Part shown: piece by piece, positions 57,016 through 64,000 of the stretch | How positions within the stretch are numbered: the stretch's first letter is position 1 | Layout: each line of letters starts with the position of its first letter | From: Cucumis sativus | Lineage: Eukaryota > Streptophyta > Magnoliopsida > Cucurbitales > Cucurbitaceae | Length of the DNA: 64,000 bases | Assembly: GCF_000004075.3 (NCBI RefSeq) | Contig: NC_026655.2 | Coordinates: 24,723,489-24,787,488 of the forward strand | Reading direction: 5' to 3' | Made by a program: the position numbers and the translations under genes | The notes under the pieces: model-generated | Told to the model about the DNA's origin: nothing | The model's input: only the letters and a program-made list of their open reading frames with translations | Database searches by the model: none

Positions 57016-60000
57016 TCAATCATATTCATCATAGCCATAATCTTGTTCATGGTTGTATGTTTCTTCCATATTCTCGTAATAGAGACCAGAACCATATGTT
57101 CCATCATAACCATCATCATAATCCTCTTCTTGCTCCTCTGTGGTTTCAAATTCTTTAGTTGTATTTCGCGTCTTTTCGGTTTCTTCAGCCTGTTCTTCAC
57201 ATTTCTTTTTCGCCGAAGGCTCCATACCAGCCTGCAGAGTAGATCACAGTACAATATCCATCAATGTGCACGTTTTGAAAGAGGATGAAGAAATCCATTG
57301 CCAAAGTAAACAAGAAAGCAGCACTTAATCTTTATGAGCATGTGATGAATTCTATCAAACTGTTCAAAGCTTAATTTTGTGTGGGTGAAAGTAAATTTAG
57401 TTATATAGTTATTTTTAATACTCTTGAAAATTTATAGAAGTCAAGTTCCTAACAAGAATAAATCAATATTCAATATCGTTGAGGAGAAAATGACATTATA
57501 AAGGTTTGAACACACGACCTCCTGCTCTTAATTAACTCATTGATTGACTCAAAAATATGATATTATCTAACGCAAATTCTACAAACAGCAACATATATAT
57601 TATAAGAATTTCACCTCTTATAATTCAAAAGTATGAGTAATTTAATTCCCGGTTTCATAGACTGAATTCTAACGTGGAAAACCTATGTTGGAAGAATTCA
57701 CGGACCGAATATATATATATATATATTTCTTGAATATTAGTGAAACAAAAAGGTACAATAGAAACATACAGATTCGTCAAACAGTTTGTCCAACACATCA
57801 TAGTTGATTTTCGAGCTGAGTCTCTGCAAAGATATAAGCAAAGAAACAGAACTTTCAATTACCATGACTTAAGCAAAGTAGAATGAACAATATTAGACAT
57901 AAATAACTTAAAATAGGTAAGCATAATATATAAGAAAATCATCAGCCACACAGTTCAGACGATCAATCGGAAGAAAATCTGCCAATGACCTGATCAGCTT
58001 TATTTAGAACAAAAACTAAAAATGAATTTACGATTTGAAGTAGGACCTTTTTATTTAACATTTGTCGTGTGGCTTCTGCTGCTGTTTGTGCAGGAGTGGC
58101 ATTTTTGGCTTCCGCTGCTCGTTTTCGTTGTCTTTCCTGAAAATAAGAATCATGAATCAAAATAAATATTCTGGACGATTAACTGCACACAAATTATAGA
58201 CAATTATAAGGAACTGGTGTGATGGTTAAAAAATTAAGACAACTGAGCCTACAAAATAGCATATATTTAGCAATTGTATTGATTTAGGTGCTGAATGATC
58301 ACCACTCATTTTCCTGCTCCCAGAATGTGAAACATTGGCTTTCTAAGGCCATTGTGGTAAAAAATAAAGCCAAGCTCTTCTTTTGTCCTTTCAGAATTCG
58401 GAGACATGAATTGAGAGAGAAAGGAACTCCCCACCTTCCCTCTAACCCACTCCAGCCATTGCCTTACCCATCTCTAATCTTAACCATGGTCTTCCAGCAT
58501 CCATTAAGTCGTGTTTAAGCCGCAATTACGCCATACCCCATCCCCATGGATTGTGACCCTAAGGCTTAATCAACATTCCTTTTCTTTTAATAAAAAATCC
58601 TTCACACAAACCAATAAAAACTTCATAGGTGCCTGAGTGTCACCTTATTGAAAACCATATAATTAGACATACAAGTTTTACAAGAAGCCAACACCACAAA
58701 AAACAAGCGCTAAATTCAAGCCAAATTACAAAGGATGGATGCAGAAGGACATCCTCCTCCTTAGGACAACAATCTTTATTTTGAGTTAAGGATCAAGCAA
58801 ATAACAAAAAGTTCCAAATAGCAGTCCTAGATGAAAACGTGCAACCTATAGAGCCAAAAGATATTAATGTACGTAGGGGTTACATTTTCTGTTTTAAGTG
58901 TATATATAAATTTGTACCAGAAAACAACTATATCAATAAAAACAATTTACGAGAGAAAGATAGGAGCACAAAGATGGGAAGTAAAAAATTCAGGAGCACA
59001 AAGATGTGAATGACAAAAGTGAGACAAATAAAGACAAACACCTTTCTGGATTTTGCAACAGCAGCCGCTGCAGCTTCTGCTAGATCCTTTGCTGCCTTCA
59101 AATCTTCTGAACAATTTTGGAAATTGGCCTCATAAGCTTTCTTTGCAGCAGCAGCTGCTGCGTCTTTAGCTGCTTGTTCCTGTAAAAATTTAACATAGTT
59201 GAGTTACAAACAAGGAATAGATCAGTAGTAATTATAGCACGCATAAAGTTACTCCAGAAAAGTTGTTACAAATGACCAAATGCATCATAAATAATTTGAA
59301 ATCTGACAACTGCAACTCATTGTGGGTATATGGTAATTCTATATCCCTTTTTCACAATTGACTTTAAAGAAAGAAAATATAATGAGAACATGCACCTCAA
59401 GATACTCCCGGTTCATCTCTTCCCAAATTATCTTTTTGTAATGCTTCTCCTCCTCATTGTGAAGATAGCCGTCAACCTATTGCAATATATTGACAATTGG
59501 GTAGTTGTACATCAAGTGTAAAATCAAGACAAAATACTCAAAAATTTAAATCACATAAGAGCAATCATTTAAAGAAGCATACTCCCAAGTAGAAAACCAT
59601 CTATTTTCCCCTTCTTTTTTCACTCAACAATTATATACCACCAGACAAACATATTAATCTCTTTCTATACTTTCTTTTCCCTTTCAAGAAAGAATTTTAC
59701 CAAGTACAAACACAAAATAGAACAGTATATTTTCCTGTCTAGGTTCATGTTTAGACTGCCATCATATTTATGTTGCCTGAGTATAGTCTTTGTTTTAGTT
59801 TTAGTCTGTATTTTTACTTAGTTCCTTCTGCTCTTAGTATAATAGTCTTGTACTTTGAGCTTTAATCTCATTTATAATCATTAATAAAGAGGTTTGTTTC
59901 TGTTTCAAAAATTACACTTCCAATGTTAACTAAAACTATGATTATTACTGAGCAGTGCCAGTAACCAAGTTTAATGCAGAGCACCAAAGTGGCAGGCAAG

Positions 60001-62847
60001 TCTTGGAAGGGAGATACACCTGATTTCCAAATGAAGAACTAAAATGGAAAGTAAAACTACAATATCCCAGCAACCACAGGGTGCATTTTCTTGCACTTCC
60101 TTCTACATCGCACATACAGTGGTATGTATTGAGTCAGGGCAATGGATAATATATATCAAGCTTCAATTTGTCCAAACTTGCACTCAAACTTTTCACAAAT
60201 GTCATTTGTTACTCCAGAAAAATAACTACGTAAAAAATTAAAGAAGAAAGAAAGAAACCTCAACATCATCTATATCAGACCAATTTTCTGAATCATCTGA
60301 AGCACAGGTTCCCAGGTCATCAGCTCCAACTTTATTAACATCATCGTCAGGTCCTCTTTGCTCATCTGCAGTTCCTGAAACATTCCATTGTCAGACAACA
60401 GCAACTTTTAATGAATTTCTTAGCTATCTTTTCTTTTTAATTCATAAAGCTTTGATTCCCTTTTGTCCAAAAGTCTTTTGCAACTCTTTTGGCTTGAGTT
60501 TTGTTTTTTTTTTTTTTTGCTATATTAATATTACATTTATCAATGAATTTGAAAACAACAATTCTCGATGCATCATGAAGTTAAGGCGTTGCAACTTACC
60601 TTTCGCTTCAGCTTCTTTAAAACTAGCAGTTTCTGATGCATCTACATGTACATTGTCCGATTCTTTTTCAGTCTGTAAAAGAAAAACAACAAATACAGAT
60701 GTAAATGGATGGGATTTCAATATCTATGCTCAACCAAAAAACCTTGTTTCTATAACATCGCTGATTCAAATTACATGCATAATACGATGATCAGAGTAAA
60801 GTGAATTCGTCTACAATTATGGAAGTTTGTATCAACTTTCATTTCATTTAATGCAAGTCTATTGTAACCCCAATTTTGAATTTCTTCTACCCTTGGGTTT
60901 GTAGTGCACATCATTCACGTTAAAAAACAAAACCCTTTTTTGGGCTCTTATGTCAAGCTTACACTAGCAGCTTGATTGACAAAACCCTTTTCTGGGCTCT
61001 TATGTCAAGCTTACACTAGCAGTTTGATTGACAACATAAGTCGCCTCTTGCTTCCTTTTGATAGAAGCACAATCCACTCTCTTGAAAGGTGTTTGGTGTA
61101 GGTGTAATAGTTAGGAGCAAGGAATTATGAAGTTTAGGAAGTTGTGAACTCCCAAGACCCACAACGTAAGAAGTTGATAAGATATAAAATTGATGTTTTT
61201 TAGTAGTGGGACCACCAACTCCAAATATGGAGGGAATTCACACCTCCAACTTCTAAACTTCTTGGGCCAAACACAACCTTTCAGTGCAACTGTGACACAA
61301 TCCATCACTTATTCTCTTTGTCAACAAATTACAAATTCGTGAATCTGCCTTAAAACAAGTAAGTCTTAAAAAGGTATGCCACCAATTGAACTATGAACTG
61401 TGAAGCCCATCCCTCTCACTTAGACCTTCACAAGCCACCTCCAAACCTCGCTCCATACTTGCCTCACTGCCTAGTCAATTGATATCGATGCACCTTGCAT
61501 TGTGGGTTTACAAGTCTACCATTAAATATAGTGGTGGCTAGCGCCATTTATAAACACTTCTCTCATTGGCCCTCCCCAGTCCATTTATTTTTTTCAGGCA
61601 ATAAAAAAAAAATGCAATTTAATTAAACAAAACCCACTAACAACTTATGCAGTCTTAAAACTTCCGAGGATAAGCCAAAGTGAGCACAACCCAGCAGTAA
61701 TTGACATGCATTCCTTCCTTGAGGTCAGAGAATTAAATCTCGATATCCCCATTTGTTGTACTTACAAGAAAGAAAGAAAAACAACATAGGATAAGTTGGA
61801 TAACTATAACACATGATCCATCAATTTTAAATGAAGAACTTATCAAAATCAAAATTCAAATTGAAGTAATCGACATTGGGTTGAAATGTAGTCAAATCTC
61901 AAAAGCCCAAGTTAAAGAACAGAACTAATTATTTCAAATTAATTCTATTTCCACCAAACTTTATTACGCTAACCATTCAAAAAAATTTCCACGGCTCTAG
62001 AGTCATTAGCACCTTCTGACATAAGAAAATCATAGCAATTCTTGATGATGTCAATTCGTAAGAAATGAAAGGAAAAGAAGAGAAAATTTTGATAAAGAAA
62101 GCATTACATTATTGCATGGTTTTAGTCCTTGTGAAAATTTGCCAATCGCACTGCAGTCATCAGAGCCTTCCTCAACCGTTGCCTTTTCCATTCTTTCTTT
62201 CTCAGCAGACTGAAATGCTGGAGGATTAGATCCCCCATCTAGTCCTCCAGAAAGTTCAACAAACTGCACAAATTGGATAGAACTTAAGAAAGTATAATTA
62301 TGTATCACCTCCTTATTCTTTGGTTAAGAAACATTTCGTTAATGAAATAATCTAAGGAGTACAAAGGAGATAAACATAAAAAATTATAAATAAGGCCCAA
62401 ATAATATATTTTTTTGGTAAAAGAAACATCCAGTGATAAATGAAATATGAGGAGTACTGAATAACAGAGGAAGATTACATAAGGGAGGCCAATTGCGGAC
62501 TAAAAAAGATAAACTATAGTGAGTAAAAGGGTACTCTGTTTTACACCAAGAAAAACTAGTAGATAAAACAATATCCATGAAACGATTAAAGGTAGAAAAG
62601 GAGGCTTGGAAAAGATGAAGATTCCTTTCACCCCATAAACTCCAAGAAAAAAAAATCAAGCAAGGTAGCCAGCCGAATCAACTCCAAATGAGGCCCAAAC
62701 AACAGGGGGGAGATCAACAGAAAAAGATGAAGCAAATAAAGAGAAGGAAAAAGAAAAAAAGAAAAGACGTACCACCAAAAGAGATCAAACAATAAAGAAG
62801 AGGATCCATATGCAATAAGGAAACACAATTACGTACCCCTATTTTAG

Positions 62848-62888
<41 letters not shown>

Positions 62889-64000
62889 CACATCATCATA
62901 ACAACTTCTACAAAGACCAAGAGCATATGGCTTTTGGCACTCATTTTTATGCACACAAAGTACTTCATCACTCAATGCACTCGAGCCATTATTGGTATAA
63001 GAATTGCTTCCCTTGAGTTTGTCTGCCATGACAATAAATTCCTCCATCTAAACAAGGAAATAGAGTTCTTATCAATACTCAGGTTTGTACCCTGTTTTGA
63101 AAATAAAAGACATGCAGAATAAATTTAAGGGCTTAAAATATAAACTAGTTGTTTTGATTTCTATTGGCGTCTGCAAAAACATGTTTGGCAATACAACCAA
63201 CTCTAACATTCATTTTCTCTGAAATATCAGCATGTCCAGATGGAAGATATTCCAGAAGGTCAATGTGCTGGAGGGCTTGAACAAGAATCAACAAACATGT
63301 ATTCTATGTATAGGTAAATAACAGTATAAACAAAAAATGCATAATGAAAGTTTCACCATGTGGAGCTAGCACTAGAAATATATTTTTTCCGTAACAAATA
63401 ACTCTATCCATTTTCAAAATTTAAATATAAATAAGAACCAGTTCTAATGAAGTAGGACAGATGAGAGTCCTGTTCCATCGCATAAAAAAGACTCAGAGTC
63501 AAAGAACTAAGTAGTAGTAAAAATATATATTGCATAAAAATCTCACTTTTATTATAAAAAAACTAAACTGCTTCATAACCACAATCCCATATAACCTCGG
63601 CTACACAAAGTCAAACAATCTTAGCTTTATGTCTAATGGATTGTTCTTACAGTAAAATAACACTTCTCAATAAAATAAGATCAACTAAAAGAATATTGAT
63701 GGCTAAAAATATTCTATTTGTAGCATCACTTTAACTTTTATTAAAAAAAGCAATACACTTCATGGAAGCAATGGCTTTATCAAAGAAAATAACCTACCGT
63801 TAAGCTGCCAGATTCTGTATTCTCAAACTCAATTAACCGCTTTGTCAATGTTGCATCACAAATATGCACGATCTTTATCTGATATAATTTATGACATCAT
63901 AAATAAGACAGCAACAAACAATATACCAAAATAAGAATAAATTACATGATAAATAGGATTTTATTTTCTATACATAGGAGTCTCCAAAGATTATTAGCTT
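57016..64000 (-). CDS. BRF1: TFIIIB subunit BRF1, C-terminal part (partial at right edge)
   Basis: BRF1 is the TFIIB-related subunit of TFIIIB that, with TBP, recruits RNA polymerase III to tRNA and 5S genes. Ten exons are seen, in frame: 63798-63878, 62892-63047, 62108-62263, 60600-60672, 60259-60374, 59396-59476, 59042-59179, 58047-58136, 57770-57823, 57016-57231. Diagnostic is the conserved BRF1 homology block WSDIDDVE-VDGYLHNEEEKHYKKIIWEEMNREYLE across exons 5-6, the TBP/Bdp1-binding region. Earlier exons give KRLIEFENTESGSLT, CxxC-like ALGLCRSCYDD and ELSGGLDGGSNPPAF, as in plant BRF1. The zinc ribbon and cyclin folds lie right of the window. The tail is Ala/Lys-rich, then acidic and Tyr/Asp/Glu-rich (EDYDDGYDG, ending GYDEYD). 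Confidence 0.92.
59730..59925 (+). mobile_element. Possible LTR-like relic in BRF1 intron
   Basis: The stretch ending in an attaataaagaggtttgttt-type segment has the feel of a retroelement terminal region (T-rich leader, then an AATAAAG polyadenylation-like word). No duplication or partner LTR is found. Weak. Confidence 0.2.
60929..61032. repeat. 52-bp tandem duplication
   Basis: Two almost identical copies (aaaaccctttt-tgggctctta... to ...agc-tgattgac) in a BRF1 intron, period 52 bp. Confidence 0.85.
61086..61280. mobile_element. Candidate MITE with terminal TGTTTGG inverted repeats
   Basis: Left end aaaggtgtttgg (61086-61096 region) and right end gggccaaacacaacctttca (61264-61283) are inverted. 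Inner inverted matches continue (tgaagtttaggaagttgtga on the left against the complement of cacctccaacttctaaactt on the right). About 190 bp, non-coding, in a BRF1 intron. A clean target duplication is not visible, so the family is not assigned. Confidence 0.45.
62310..62690 (-). mobile_element. LINE 3' end with ORF2 C-terminus
   Basis: The minus strand encodes a LINE-type tail, WSLWGERNLHLFQ near 62640, continuing to FFYQKNILFG near 62410, followed by two copies of the tail motif (about 62408-62460 and 62316-62370). A second tail copy downstream suggests insertion beside or into an older relative. Lies in the BRF1 intron between exons 2 and 3 of the visible part, same strand as the gene. Confidence 0.65.
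62853..62886. repeat. (GA)n microsatellite at a BRF1 splice donor
   Basis: Ends about 5 bp from the donor (GTGAGT on the minus strand) of the exon at 62892-63047, so repeat-length changes lie in the first bases of that intron. Confidence 0.9.

Noticed and set aside
1..64000. CRISPR arrays, operons, phage or bacterial elements
   Set aside because: None present; all genes are spliced plant nuclear genes.

Overview
This is nuclear DNA of a flowering plant. The genes are intron-rich with GT-AG splice sites, the spacers are AT-rich, and plant retroelement remnants sit in introns. The proteins are typical dicot ones (plastid iron superoxide dismutase, a CC-NB-LRR, a NAC factor, ATG18h with a BCAS3 domain, a cytokinin-relay phosphotransfer protein, a plant-type BRF1). 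A cucurbit (Cucumis-like) is my best guess from overall character; it is inference and was not tested.

Layout. 1-2345 holds the 5' part of a plastid Fe-SOD gene (FSD3-like, minus strand), running off the left edge. 5258-13373 is a complete 11-exon mitochondrial dihydroorotate dehydrogenase gene (PYRD, minus strand); its fourth intron carries a complete-looking 1.39 kb non-autonomous LTR element with target-site duplication, PBS and polypurine tract. 14955-16350 is a chimeric pseudogene: an LRR fragment (minus) joined to a NAC 3' fragment (plus). These copy the intact CC-NB-LRR gene at 18400-21564 (minus) and the intact six-exon, possibly membrane-anchored NAC gene at 23527-26271 (plus). The whole 15-26 kb stretch looks like a duplicated and partly deleted NLR/NAC block. 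31456-43281 is the nine-exon ATG18h gene (plus), with a 5.1 kb sixth intron loaded with LINE debris and a probable solo LTR. 50675-53475 is a six-exon histidine-phosphotransfer (AHP) gene. 55998-56070 is tRNA-Ala(UGC). 57016-63878 is the 3' part of a BRF1 (TFIIIB) gene on the minus strand, running off the right edge.

The genes are ordinary single-gene plant units with no operon logic: plastid superoxide detoxification, pyrimidine synthesis, immune sensing, a NAC transcription factor, autophagy, cytokinin phosphorelay, and Pol III initiation. A tRNA gene near a Pol III factor gene is most likely coincidence.

The least explained structure is a long imperfect foldback at about 54940-55140 between the AHP and tRNA genes. 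It resembles a young MIRNA precursor or an inverted fragment duplication. Next in interest are the NLR/NAC chimera and the small LTR element. Exon coordinates were read by eye from splice sites and reading-frame continuity, and each multi-exon model keeps frame throughout.
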